Assembly (NCBI GenBank): GCA_024684395.1 | Contig: JAIKWY010000099.1 | Location: 1-58,754 of the forward strand | Length of the DNA stretch: 58,754 nt | Source: Oscillospiraceae bacterium | GTDB lineage: Bacteria; Bacillota; Clostridia; Oscillospirales; Ruminococcaceae | Direction of reading: 5' to 3' | Part shown: positions 1 through 7,669 of the stretch, piece by piece | Layout: each line of letters begins with the position of its first letter | Numbering within the stretch: position 1 is the first letter of the stretch | Translations under genes and position numbers: made by a program | Notes under the pieces: generated by a model | Told to the model about the DNA's origin: nothing | Seen by the model: only the letters and a program-made list of their open reading frames with translations | Databases searched by the model: none

Positions 1-418
1 ACTGCACCAGTCCGACCGTGCCGCTGCCCTCGCTGGTGCAGGAGCCTGTGGCATCATAGGCGAAGACCACCCAGCCACGGTCGGCAAACCACATGAGCTG
101 GTTGATGTAGTTCTCATGCCCTGCGCCGATGCCGTGTGCAAAGACGATCAGCCCCTTTGCGGCATCGGTATCGAGGTTATCGAGCCCGTAAATGTACCCT
201 TGCAGCGTGTTCTTGCCGGAGGTGAACTGCACGTTCTCCCGGGTATGGGTATCGCTGTAGTCGGGGTCGAACCAGTAAAAGCTGTAATAGCGGCGGTCGG
301 GATATTCGCCCCGCCCGAAGTTGATGCGCATGATGCCGATCGTGGCAAGGCAGAGAATGAGAAAAATGCCAAGCAGCACAGCCGCTATGACAAGAAGGAT
401 CCTGACGGCTTTGTTCAT
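1..418 (-). CDS. alpha/beta hydrolase, membrane-anchored (3' end off the window)
   Basis: Reading the minus strand from an ATG at 418 gives 139 codons open to the left edge. Residues 4-25 form a hydrophobic N-terminal segment, so the protein is probably anchored in or exported through the membrane. Residues 92-101 carry the strand and oxyanion-type motif VFAHGIGAGH of alpha/beta hydrolases, followed by a WVVFAYDATG strand and the start of the TSEGSG loop. The nucleophile elbow and the His of the triad would lie beyond the edge and cannot be checked. The start lies 3 bases after the dapF stop, so the two genes are probably co-transcribed. The substrate is unknown; esterases and acyl hydrolases of this type are common. 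Confidence 0.75.
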   Translation of the reverse strand, partial: MNKAVRILLVIAAVLLGIFLILCLATIGIMRINFGRGEYPDRRYYSFYWFDPDYSDTHTRENVQFTSGKNTLQGYIYGLDNLDTDAAKGLIVFAHGIGAGHENYINQLMWFADRGWVVFAYDATGSCTSEGSGTVGLVQ

Positions 419-421
419 CGC

Positions 422-1273
422 TTACTCCATCGCAGACAGGTCGATCTCGCCGTCAAAAACGTGGGTCGCTGAGCCTGTCATCATGACAGTGCCGTCTGTT
501 TTCCACACGATGGACAGATCGCCGCCACGCAGCTTGACGGTGATCGGCTCGTCATGCTTGCAGTAGCCGTTGAGGACGGCTGCCACAGCCACGGCACAGG
601 CACCTGTCCCGCAGGCGAAGGTCTCGCCGCTGCCACGTTCCCAGACACGCATGAAGAGCGTGTGATCGTCGATGACACGTACAAATTCCGTATTGATGCG
701 CTCCGGGAAGAGCGGATTGTTCTCAAAATCCGGACCGATGTCCTCGAGGCGGAGTTCCATCGGGTCGCCCTCCATGAAGATGATGCAGTGCGGGTTGCCC
801 ATCGAGACACAGGTGACGGTGTAATCCTTGCCCTGTACAGTGAGGGTCTGCTTTACAAAGTCCTCGCCGTCCGCATTGACCGGGATCTCACGGGGGCGCA
901 GGATCGCCTTGCCCATATCGACCGTTGCACCGGTCGCCTTGCCGTTCTCGATCTGGAGGGTGATGTACTTGATGCCGGACTTGGTCTCGACGGAGAGCTC
1001 CGGCTTGTTCACGATGCCGTGGTCATAGGCGTACTTGCCCACGCAGCGGATGCCGTTGCCGCACATCATGCCCTCGGAGCCGTCGGCGTTGAACATGCGC
1101 ATCCGGCAGTCGGCGACCTCGGACGGCAAAATCAGGATCAGACCGTCCGAACCGATGCCGCAGCGGCGGTCACTGACATAGACAGAGACCTTCTCCGGGT
1201 CATTGACGGTCTCCTTGAAGCCGTTGACATAGACATAATCATTGCTGATGCCGTGCATTTTACTGAATTTCAT
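422..1273 (-). CDS. dapF: diaminopimelate epimerase
   Basis: This cytosolic enzyme interconverts LL- and meso-diaminopimelate, the last step before lysine and the cross-linking residue of peptidoglycan. Both catalytic cysteines are present: Cys71 in MCGNGIRC and Cys221 in GETFACGTGACA, the two signature blocks of the PLP-independent racemase family. The 283-residue length is normal. The ATG at 1273 follows GGAAGGAG with good spacing, and a consensus promoter lies at 1335-1363. The hydrolase follows 3 bases after the stop. No other lysine gene is adjacent. Confidence 0.95.
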   Translation of the reverse strand: MKFSKMHGISNDYVYVNGFKETVNDPEKVSVYVSDRRCGIGSDGLILILPSEVADCRMRMFNADGSEGMMCGNGIRCVGKYAYDHGIVNKPELSVETKSGIKYITLQIENGKATGATVDMGKAILRPREIPVNADGEDFVKQTLTVQGKDYTVTCVSMGNPHCIIFMEGDPMELRLEDIGPDFENNPLFPERINTEFVRVIDDHTLFMRVWERGSGETFACGTGACAVAVAAVLNGYCKHDEPITVKLRGGDLSIVWKTDGTVMMTGSATHVFDGEIDLSAME

Positions 1274-1334
1274 ATGCTACTCCTTCCTCCGGCACAGACC
1301 GGAGCAGATTTCGGCAGTATTGCCCTATGCTACT

Positions 1335-1363
1335 ATTATACAGGAAAATACAGAAAAAAGCAA
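1335..1363 (-). promoter_or_regulatory. sigma-A type promoter of dapF
   Basis: On the minus strand TTGCTT (1363-1358) and TATAAT (1340-1335) are separated by 17 bases, about 60 bases upstream of the dapF start. It is divergent from the promoter at 1405. Confidence 0.7.
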
Positions 1364-1404
1364 GCCCTGTTTGCAGCTTCTGCGCCGTTTTACAGCGCAT
1401 TCCC

Positions 1405-1434
1405 TTGACATTCTGTCGTTTTATATGGTATAAT
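1405..1434 (+). promoter_or_regulatory. sigma-A type promoter of the methyltransferase
   Basis: TTGACA (1405-1410) and TATAAT (1429-1434) have an 18-base spacer. The ribosome binding site GAAAGAGGTG is at 1451. Confidence 0.8.
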
Positions 1435-1465
1435 ACAAATACTACCAATCGAAAGAGGTGTTGAT

Positions 1466-2374
1466 ATGGATCAGCAATACAGTATCTACCGGCTCCATGC
1501 CAAAGTCAGACAGATGGAAGAGTTCCTCGACCTGGATGCCGTGCTCAGAGGGGACAAGAACACTCCGGAGCAGATCATGGAGTACTACCGCATCAATCAT
1601 CCGATGTACCGGATGTTCCACTCGCAGGACGGCTTCATGCACTTCCGTGTGTCGCTGAAAGGCGTCTTTACCGATGAGGATGTATACTACCAGCCGGACT
1701 TCATCTCCAAGGAGATCCATCCCGGCGATAAGGTGCTCGAACTCGGGGCAGGGCAGGGGTCAAACCTGATCTATCTGGCGCACTGCAACCCGCAGGCGAA
1801 ATTCTGCGGCGTTGACCTCCAGCCCAGAAAGCGGGACGACATCCCGTCCAATGCACGCCTTTTCCAGCAGAATTACAGTGATCTGCACATGTTTCGTGAC
1901 AATACCTTCGACGTTGTCTACGGCATCGAGACCATCGTCCACAGCACCGACAAGGAGCAGGTGCTCCGTGAGGTGTTCCGGGTGATGAAGCCGGGCGGCA
2001 AGCTCATTGTCTATGATTACAGCCTGAATGCCGAGTTCGAGACCTTTGATGAGGAGATCCGCAAGTCCATCGCTCTGGTCTCCAAGGGCGGCGCTGCAGC
2101 TGTCATCGAATCCACGGCATCCTGGAACAAGCATTTTGCCAATACCGGCTTCAAGCTCACGCACTATGCCGATCTGTCCAGATACACGCTGCCCGACCTG
2201 CGGCATCTGAGCGGCAAGCCGACCTATGTCATGAACCATCCGGCGCTTGCCAAGGCGCTGTTTGCCGTGCTCCCGACGCAGTTCATGAACAATTTCATCC
2301 TTGGTTATCTTGGTTATGACACTGTCAATTCCGGCGTGATCGCCTATTCGGAGTGGGTCTACCGGAAGCCCTGA
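1466..2374 (+). CDS. class I SAM-dependent methyltransferase
   Basis: A 302-residue soluble protein. Motif I for S-adenosylmethionine is VLELGAGQGSN (residues 90-100), followed by an acidic residue after strand 2 (CGVDL) and a later FRVMKPGGKLIVYDY block typical of the UbiE/sterol-methyltransferase branch. An N-terminal extension of about 80 residues precedes the Rossmann fold. The start follows GAAAGAGGTG and has its own consensus promoter. The acceptor cannot be told from the sequence, and the gene appears monocistronic. Related families methylate small molecules such as quinones, sterols or lipids. Confidence 0.85.
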   Translation: MDQQYSIYRLHAKVRQMEEFLDLDAVLRGDKNTPEQIMEYYRINHPMYRMFHSQDGFMHFRVSLKGVFTDEDVYYQPDFISKEIHPGDKVLELGAGQGSNLIYLAHCNPQAKFCGVDLQPRKRDDIPSNARLFQQNYSDLHMFRDNTFDVVYGIETIVHSTDKEQVLREVFRVMKPGGKLIVYDYSLNAEFETFDEEIRKSIALVSKGGAAAVIESTASWNKHFANTGFKLTHYADLSRYTLPDLRHLSGKPTYVMNHPALAKALFAVLPTQFMNNFILGYLGYDTVNSGVIAYSEWVYRKP

Positions 2375-2511
2375 GAGTTGCAGAATCGTTACAAAAAAGG
2401 GCTATTAGTAGTGTACGGTAAAAAAACGACCACATTATGTTGCATTTTTCTTTACATGATAGAAAACAATGATACAAAATTGCGAAAAATAGTTAAAACT
2501 TAGATATTTGC

Positions 2512-2540
2512 TTGCATTTCCGATAGAATGGTGCTATAAT
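2512..2540 (+). promoter_or_regulatory. promoter of the lipoprotein gene
   Basis: TTGCAT (2512-2517), a 17-base spacer and TATAAT (2535-2540). The upstream stretch 2375-2511 is AT-rich and holds no gene that I can see. Confidence 0.75.
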
Positions 2541-2554
2541 GCATATAGATCAGA

Positions 2555-2621
2555 TGCAGGGCGTGAGTTCCCCGCTCCTGCACTGATCGCCTTGATCGAT
2601 CATAACAGCGTTGCTGTTATG
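2555..2621 (+). other. structured 5' leader of the lipoprotein mRNA (two hairpins)
   Basis: The roughly 140-base leader holds two stems. TGCAGG (2555-2560) pairs with CCTGCA (2577-2582). A perfect 9-base stem, CATAACAGC (2601-2609) with GCTGTTATG (2613-2621), closes a three-base loop. Neither has a T-run, so they look like stability or control elements rather than terminators. I recognise no riboswitch class. Confidence 0.5.
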
Positions 2622-2685
2622 ATACAGCACGAGCCGTTCTGAAACGGAAGTGCCAAAATATATATATAATAAGGAGAAGAGATTT

Positions 2686-3339
2686 ATGAAGAACCTGAAG
2701 AAGATCGCTGCGATCCTGGCTGTTATGGCTGTATCCGCTACTGCATTCACCGCTTGCGGCGGTGACGCTGAGCCGGAGTCCGTTGCGCCCGCTACTGAGG
2801 CTGTAGAGACTGAGGCTGAGACCGAAGCAGAGACCGAGGCTGAGACTGAGGCAGAGACCGAGGCAGAGGCTGAGGAGGAGACTGAGGAAGAGGCCGAGGA
2901 GGAGACCACCGGTGAGGAGGAGGTCGATGAGGAATTCTCCCTGCTCGATGTTGACGCTTCTATGATCCAGAATGGTCTGTACGCTACCGGCGAGAACGGC
3001 GAGGAGATCGTACTGGCACTGTTCAACAAGGACGGCGCTGACTACGTTTCCCTGATGATGTTCGCTGCTGACGGCTCTAACGACGTTGTCTGCGGTCAGT
3101 ACGTTGGTGCTGCTGAGACCGATGAGGAGAACATCACCTGGTCTATGATGGCATTCGACGATGTTTACACCGGCGATACCTGCAAGGTCGGCTTCGCTGA
3201 GCCGGAGGACGGCACCTGCTACATCTTTGATCTGACCGGCAACGTATACGAGGCAAAGTACCTGACTGCTGATGAGACCATCGACTACATGGCTGCATGT
3301 GTTGTGGTTGCTGCTGAAGAGGAAGCTGCTGCTGAATAA
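2686..3339 (+). CDS. Glu/Ala-rich lipoprotein
   Basis: A 217-residue protein with a lipoprotein signal: KNLKK, a hydrophobic stretch and a lipobox ending FTAC, which makes Cys24 the acylated residue. Residues of about 30-75 are a low-complexity ETEA/EE tract that would act as an extended, strongly acidic spacer from the membrane. A compact domain of about 130 residues follows that I cannot assign, and the end is again Glu/Ala-rich. The ATG at 2686 follows AAGGAGAAGA; an in-frame GTG at 2650 has no ribosome binding site. Codon use is strongly biased (GAG, GCT, GAC), which suggests high expression. It is followed by a strong terminator. Confidence 0.8.
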   Translation: MKNLKKIAAILAVMAVSATAFTACGGDAEPESVAPATEAVETEAETEAETEAETEAETEAEAEEETEEEAEEETTGEEEVDEEFSLLDVDASMIQNGLYATGENGEEIVLALFNKDGADYVSLMMFAADGSNDVVCGQYVGAAETDEENITWSMMAFDDVYTGDTCKVGFAEPEDGTCYIFDLTGNVYEAKYLTADETIDYMAACVVVAAEEEAAAE

Positions 3340-3371
3340 GTCGTTTGAAACGTTCATTTCTATAACGAAGA

Positions 3372-3404
3372 CTGCTCCCGGAAAGACCGGGGGCAGTTTT
3401 CGTT
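3372..3404 (+). terminator. rho-independent terminator of the lipoprotein gene
   Basis: CTGCTCCCGG (3372-3381) pairs with CCGGGGGCAG (3387-3396) and is followed by TTTTCGTTT. Confidence 0.9.
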
Positions 3405-3414
3405 TCCAGAGATA

Positions 3415-3443
3415 TTGACAAATGCCGACAAAAGTAGTAGAAT
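3415..3443 (+). promoter_or_regulatory. promoter of the TtcA-family gene
   Basis: TTGACA (3415-3420), a 17-base spacer and TAGAAT (3438-3443). Confidence 0.75.
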
Positions 3444-3486
3444 AAAAAAAGTAGTCTAAATCAGATCCCAAGGAAAGAGGAACCAT

Positions 3487-4353
3487 ATGGAACGACCCAA
3501 TCCCTATGAAGAAAGCATCGTCCGCCAGTACACGCGCCCCATCTGGCACAGATTCCTGAAAGGCGTGAAGGAGTACGACCTGATCCACGAGGGCGACTGC
3601 ATCGCCGTCTGTATCTCCGGCGGCAAGGATTCCATGCTGATGGCGAAGTGTATGCAGCGCCTCCAGCGATACAGCAAATTCCCGTTTGAGGTGCGCTTTC
3701 TGGTCATGAATCCTGGCTATAACGAGCTCAACCGGCAGCGCATCATCGAGAATGCTGAAAAGCTCGGCATCCCGATCACGATGTTCGAGACCCGCATCTT
3801 CCACGCTGTCTCCAAGATCGAGCAGAACCCCTGCTATCTCTGTGCCCGGATGCGGCGTGGCTATCTCTATAAGACGGCGATGGACATGGGCTGCAACAAG
3901 ATCGCCCTCGGGCATCACTTTGACGACGTGATCGAGACTATCCTCATGGGGATGCTCTACGGTTCGCAGATCCAGACCATGATGCCGAAGATCCACAGCG
4001 AGAATTTCCCCGGTATGCAGCTCATCCGCCCGCTGTATCTCGTGCGGGAAGCGGACATCATCTCGTGGGCGGAGCGCAATGACCTGCACTTCATCCAGTG
4101 TGCATGCAGCATGACCGAAGCGATCGCTGCCGGCGACACGCCCGGTGTCTCCAAGCGGCAGGAGATCAAGGAGCTCCTCTGTCAGCTCCGGAAGGTCAAT
4201 CCCGGTGTGGACAAGAACATTTTCCGAAGCGTGGAAAATGTCAACCTCAAGACGATCATCTCCTATCACCTCGGGGACGAATACCACCACTTCCTCGATG
4301 ATTTCGACGAGGGCATCACCAACCACGGAACCAAGGCGGGAGAAGGGCGGTAA
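3487..4353 (+). CDS. TtcA-family PP-loop tRNA thiolation protein
   Basis: A 288-residue cytosolic protein with the PP-loop ATP-pyrophosphatase motif SGGKDS (44-49), which adenylates a tRNA base before sulfur transfer. Cys116/Cys119 (CYLC), together with the Cys204/Cys206 region, match the cysteines that hold an iron-sulfur cluster in the TtcA group. LGHHFDDVIET is the usual family block. The known reaction of TtcA is 2-thiolation of cytidine 32 in tRNA, but Bacillota paralogues are less studied, so the target base is uncertain. It has its own promoter and ends at a shared bidirectional terminator. Confidence 0.85.
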   Translation: MERPNPYEESIVRQYTRPIWHRFLKGVKEYDLIHEGDCIAVCISGGKDSMLMAKCMQRLQRYSKFPFEVRFLVMNPGYNELNRQRIIENAEKLGIPITMFETRIFHAVSKIEQNPCYLCARMRRGYLYKTAMDMGCNKIALGHHFDDVIETILMGMLYGSQIQTMMPKIHSENFPGMQLIRPLYLVREADIISWAERNDLHFIQCACSMTEAIAAGDTPGVSKRQEIKELLCQLRKVNPGVDKNIFRSVENVNLKTIISYHLGDEYHHFLDDFDEGITNHGTKAGEGR

Positions 4354-4370
4354 TGCCGCTATAGCAAGAA

Positions 4371-4393
4371 AAAGAAGCCGGACGGCTTCTTTT
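4371..4393. terminator. bidirectional terminator between the TtcA-type and doc genes
   Basis: AAAGAAGCC (4371-4379) and GGCTTCTTT (4384-4392) form a 9-base stem with T-runs on both strands. It serves the two convergent genes. Confidence 0.85.
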
Positions 4394-4397
4394 CTGC

Positions 4398-4775
4398 TTA
4401 TTGGATATGCTGCTGCAGCCAGGTCAGGAGTTCGGTATCATTCGTCTGTCCGGATGCGACACCGAGGATGAGCGTGATGAGCTCCTCATCCGTGTAGGCG
4501 GGCTCTATGCCGTTGAGTGCGAGGAACACCAGCATGACATGCGTGCCGATGCGCTTGTTGCCGTCTGCAAACGGGTGGTTCTTGATCAGACCATAGCCGA
4601 GCCGTGCGGCTTTCTCGATGATCGTAGGGTACAGCGCCTGTCCGCAGAATGTCTGGAACGGCGTCTGCAATGCGGATTCCAGCAGCCCCTCATCCCGGAT
4701 CGCCGGGGAGCCCCCGGAGGTCTCCTGGATCGCCTCATGCAGGTGCATGACCTGCTCTTTCGTCAGATTTTTCAT
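4398..4775 (-). CDS. doc: Doc-like Fic-domain toxin
   Basis: A 125-residue protein of the death-on-curing branch of Fic proteins. The Fic motif HPFADGNKR begins at His67, the catalytic histidine. Doc toxins phosphorylate elongation factor Tu and stop translation, whereas longer Fic proteins AMPylate targets. The short length and motif fit Doc. The start ATG overlaps the stop of the upstream small gene (ATGA), giving translational coupling as usual in toxin-antitoxin operons. Confidence 0.85.
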   Translation of the reverse strand: MKNLTKEQVMHLHEAIQETSGGSPAIRDEGLLESALQTPFQTFCGQALYPTIIEKAARLGYGLIKNHPFADGNKRIGTHVMLVFLALNGIEPAYTDEELITLILGVASGQTNDTELLTWLQQHIQ

Positions 4776-4915
4776 TTGGCAAGCTCCTCATAAACAGCGG
4801 CATTGCGCTTCAGCAGTGCTTCGGAGATGCGGAGGACTTCGGCATCCTCTGCCGCCAGCAGCGTCTCATCGTCCCGGCGGGTCTCTTCTGCGGCGGATTC
4901 TGGTTTCTGGTTCAT
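4772..4915 (-). CDS. putative antitoxin of the doc pair
   Basis: A 47-residue acidic, helix-rich peptide, preceded by GGGAGGG. An in-frame upstream ATG at 4978 lacks a ribosome binding site. It overlaps the toxin start by 4 bases. I see no clear Phd DNA-binding fold. The C-terminal half (EVLRISEALLKRNAAVYEEL) could be the toxin-neutralising helix. Its role as antitoxin is inferred from position, size and overlap. Confidence 0.65.
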   Translation of the reverse strand: MNQKPESAAEETRRDDETLLAAEDAEVLRISEALLKRNAAVYEELAK

Positions 4916-5121
4916 GGTGATCCCTCCCTTTTTACCAGTATAGCATATTTCAGCGCTCCCGTCAATGCTGTTTTTCACAATTTTCGTTGGACACGCTCCG
5001 GCTGTCCACAGTGATCAATTTTGAGAAAAACGGGTCTGAGGGTGACTCTCCACGGGGTGGGAAGATGTCGAGGAACGAGACAGAGGGGACGGGATCACAG
5101 CGATCATGGACAATAAAACAC

Positions 5122-5150
5122 TTGCAAAATCTGTCGGATTGTAGTATAAT
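5122..5150 (+). promoter_or_regulatory. promoter of the cohesin/dockerin gene
   Basis: TTGCAA (5122-5127), a 17-base spacer and TATAAT (5145-5150), about 50 bases before the ATG. The rest of 4916-5200 shows no gene. Confidence 0.75.
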
Positions 5151-5200
5151 AATATCTGAACACATCATAAAAGTATTTGTTGACAAAAGGAGAGATATGT

Positions 5201-6610
5201 ATGCATTTGTTCAAGAGAGCTGCTGCGCTGCTGACGGCTTCCTGCATGATGCTGGCAGGTATGCCGGCGGGAGCTGTAGCGACCGGTGCAGCGGACAACA
5301 CCATCCGGATCACGATCGACAGGATGACGGTCGATGCGGCTGACATCGGGAAGCCTGTGCCGATCTATATCCGCACGGACGGTGCGCCTGACGGCTTCAC
5401 GGCGATGGAATTTGGCATCACGGTCGATTCACGCTGCACCTACAAGGTCTATACCGATTCGGACGAAGCGAAGGAGCTGGCACATGAGGGACTGAGCCGG
5501 ATGATGATCGTGGACACCGATCCGTTCACGGGCACACTGAGCTGGAATTGTCTGGCAAGCAGCACATCCCTGACACGCCCCATGAATCTGGTGCTCTATA
5601 TGGTGGAGCTGCCGGAGACAGCGCAGGCAGGGGATACCTATTCCATCAAGTTCAGCGAGCAGAACATCCGGGGCGAGAATGCGGCGTTCTGTCGGGAGCG
5701 CTACAAGCAGATCGACTATGATTTCGATGTGGAGAACGGTTGGATCACCGTCACCGAAACGCAGGAGCCGGCGGAGACGGAGCTCCCCACCGAGACCGCA
5801 GCACCGGATCCGGTGACATTGCAGCGCTATGAGACGCTGACGGTGGGACATGTCAGAGAACTGAGCTTCGATGCGCCCATCGAGAGCATCACCTATCCGG
5901 GCAACACGAGCGGAGCGGCGTCTTTGTCGAACTATGACGATAAGATCTACCTCTCCGGACTTCATGCGGGGACTGCCGACATCACCGTCAAGCTCATCAG
6001 CGGTGTGATCTGTCTCCTGCATGTGACGGTCGAGCCCGCTGCGACAAATGCCACAACGACAGCCGTAACGCAGACAGAGACCACGACCACAACGACTTCC
6101 ACTGCCAAGGCGACCACGACCACCAGAGCAACGACTACCACGCAGGGAGAGACTACCACGACCACGGCAACTTCCACCGCCAAGGCGACCACGACCACCA
6201 GAGCAACGACCACCACGCAGCCAGAGACTACCACGACCACGGCAACATCCACTGCCAAGGCGACCACGACCACCAGAGCAACGACTACCACACAGGAACA
6301 GACCACGACCACGGAAGCTGCTGCCACGACCACGGAGACAACGCCCGTTCCGACCGAGACCGTTGTTCCGGGCAATCTCAACGATGATGATACGGTGAAT
6401 GCCTCGGATGCGGCGCTTATCCTGATCGCTGCTGCGACGCTCGGTGCCGGGGAGGAGCTGGAGATCTCGATCGCTAAAAAGGCGGCAGCCGATGTCAATT
6501 CGGACGACAGTATCAACGCCTCGGATGCGGCGATCGTCCTCATCTTTGCTGCTGCTGTCGGGTCGGGACAAAAGGATGTCAAGCTCACGGATTTCATCAA
6601 ACAGAAGTAG
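5201..6610 (+). CDS. secreted cohesin-like plus dockerin protein (candidate adaptor scaffoldin)
   Basis: A 469-residue exported protein; the ATG at 5201 follows AAAGGAGAGA. Order of parts: signal peptide (about 1-25); a beta-rich region of about 30-185 with the look of a cohesin (a KPVPIYIRTDGAPDGFTAMEF start and a closing GWITV strand); a smaller beta domain of about 205-285; a Thr-rich linker of three 25-residue repeats; and a C-terminal type I dockerin with two calcium-loop/helix copies (LNDDDTVNASDAALILIAAA and VNSDDSINASDAAIVLIFAA). A cohesin together with a dockerin is the plan of adaptor scaffoldins in ruminococcal cellulosomes, which change the binding specificity of the complex. The dockerin is certain; the cohesin call is by resemblance. 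A plain dockerin-bearing surface protein is the alternative. Confidence 0.75.
   Translation: MHLFKRAAALLTASCMMLAGMPAGAVATGAADNTIRITIDRMTVDAADIGKPVPIYIRTDGAPDGFTAMEFGITVDSRCTYKVYTDSDEAKELAHEGLSRMMIVDTDPFTGTLSWNCLASSTSLTRPMNLVLYMVELPETAQAGDTYSIKFSEQNIRGENAAFCRERYKQIDYDFDVENGWITVTETQEPAETELPTETAAPDPVTLQRYETLTVGHVRELSFDAPIESITYPGNTSGAASLSNYDDKIYLSGLHAGTADITVKLISGVICLLHVTVEPAATNATTTAVTQTETTTTTTSTAKATTTTRATTTTQGETTTTTATSTAKATTTTRATTTTQPETTTTTATSTAKATTTTRATTTTQEQTTTTEAAATTTETTPVPTETVVPGNLNDDDTVNASDAALILIAAATLGAGEELEISIAKKAAADVNSDDSINASDAAIVLIFAAAVGSGQKDVKLTDFIKQK
6079..6303 (+). repeat. 75-bp tandem repeat, three copies (Thr linker)
   Basis: The unit encoding TSTAKATTTTRATTTTQ plus flanking Thr recurs at exact 75-base spacing (GCCAAGG at 6104, 6179 and 6254). 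Copies differ at a few third positions. Copy number probably varies between strains through slippage. Confidence 0.85.
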
Positions 6611-6624
6611 ATCAGCAACCAACA

Positions 6625-6660
6625 GGCGGTACAGATGCACATGGCTCTGTACCGCCCTTT
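6625..6660 (+). terminator. hairpin after the dockerin gene, probable weak terminator
   Basis: GGCGGTACAG (6625-6634) pairs perfectly with CTGTACCGCC (6647-6656) and is followed only by CTTTC. Partial read-through into the PHP gene is likely. Confidence 0.55.
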
Positions 6661-6679
6661 CAGACAAGGAGGTCTTGCG

Positions 6680-7519
6680 ATGTTCGGTTTTCTGCAAAAA
6701 AACAGGACAGGTGACGATACCGTCTTTCACGTCCACACATTCCGCTGTCATCATGCCGAGCATGTCCCGGATGAAGCCTATGTGAAGGAGGCACGCCGGC
6801 TCGGAGCGGGCGACATCTGGTTCACCGATCATGCGCCGTTCCCGGGCGATCCGTTCGGCGCTCGGATGGCGTATGAGGAGCTGGAGGAGTATCTTGAAAC
6901 GCTGAGTGAGCTGAAACGGCGCTATCAGGACATCCGCATCCACATCGGGCTGGAAACGGAGTATTTCCCGCTTTTTGATGCAGCGGGGTATTATGCGCAT
7001 CTGCGCTCGCTGCCGGAGATCGAGATGCTGCTGCTCGGTCAGCATATGGCACAGACCTCCGATGCGCCCACGTACTCCTTCTCGGAGAGCAAGGACTATC
7101 TGGCTGCCAATGAGTACAAGCTCCTCGGACAGGCGATCGTGCAGGGGATCGGCTCCGGCTATTTCGACGCTGTGGCGCATCCTGACCGCATCTTCCGCCG
7201 CTGCGAAGGATGGGATGCGGACATGGCGGCTGTTTCCCGTGAGATCATTGAAGCAGCAGTCAAAGCGGATCTGCCGCTCGAAATGAACATCTGCTCGGCG
7301 GAATGGTCGGGCTATGCGATGCCGCAGTTCTGGGAACTCGTTCCGGAGACCGCACGGCGTCTGGTCGGCTATGATGCTCATACGCTGTATGAGCTGCGTT
7401 CAAGACACAGGGACATGTTCATGCTGCTCGAAACGCTGGATCCTGCGGTCTGTCGGGTATCCGGGAAGATCGGACGAGGAGAATTGCAGCGCCGCCTCCT
7501 GCGGGAGACGACGCTGTAG
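6680..7519 (+). CDS. PHP-domain phosphoesterase (histidinol-phosphatase type)
   Basis: A 279-residue cytosolic enzyme. Metal-binding signatures of the PHP family are visible in order: HVHTFRCHHAE near the N-terminus, WFTDHAP, GLETEYF, GQHM and AHPDRIFR. HisK-type histidinol-phosphatases share this plan and length, but no histidine biosynthesis gene is adjacent, so the substrate is not fixed. The ATG at 6680 is chosen because AAGGAGG lies 6 bases upstream; an in-frame ATG at 6635 falls in the hairpin and lacks a ribosome binding site. Confidence 0.8.
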   Translation: MFGFLQKNRTGDDTVFHVHTFRCHHAEHVPDEAYVKEARRLGAGDIWFTDHAPFPGDPFGARMAYEELEEYLETLSELKRRYQDIRIHIGLETEYFPLFDAAGYYAHLRSLPEIEMLLLGQHMAQTSDAPTYSFSESKDYLAANEYKLLGQAIVQGIGSGYFDAVAHPDRIFRRCEGWDADMAAVSREIIEAAVKADLPLEMNICSAEWSGYAMPQFWELVPETARRLVGYDAHTLYELRSRHRDMFMLLETLDPAVCRVSGKIGRGELQRRLLRETTL

Positions 7520-7525
7520 CGGGTG

Positions 7526-7669
7526 TTATTTCTGTTTCAGATACCGGAGCTCATCTCTGGCGGATTTCTTACCGATGCTGTGGATAATGCGATATATGTA
7601 GGCTGCCGGGATCAGCAGCTTACTTTTTTACCCAAGGCACGTCGAGCGCCAGATCATTTCTTACTGCAT
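7526..7669 (-). pseudogene. remnant of an unidentified gene at the end of the RiPP operon
   Basis: Just after the ABC exporter stop, the minus strand holds two short coding-like pieces in different frames. One ends LDVPWVKK, and the other runs LLIPAAYIYRIIHSIGKK to a stop at 7526. Together they resemble the C-terminus of a larger protein split by a frameshift. The basic, aromatic ending resembles that of nucleotidyltransferase-fold proteins found in similar maturation operons, but this is a weak impression. No ribosome binding site is evident. Confidence 0.3.

Noticed and set aside
2375-2685. Leader of the lipoprotein gene tested as a known riboswitch
   Set aside because: No conserved riboswitch core sequence could be recognised; only simple hairpins.
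2617-4326. A 569-codon open frame on the minus strand
   Set aside because: Crosses a promoter and terminator and lies opposite the lipoprotein and TtcA-family genes, which have clear motifs.
6079-6303. Regular repeats considered as a CRISPR array
   Set aside because: The 75-base units have no variable spacers and are in frame within a Thr-rich linker.
5429-7381. A 650-codon open frame on the minus strand
   Set aside because: Spans two plus-strand genes with good motifs and crosses a terminator; the Gly/Arg-rich part is the reverse of the Thr linker repeats.
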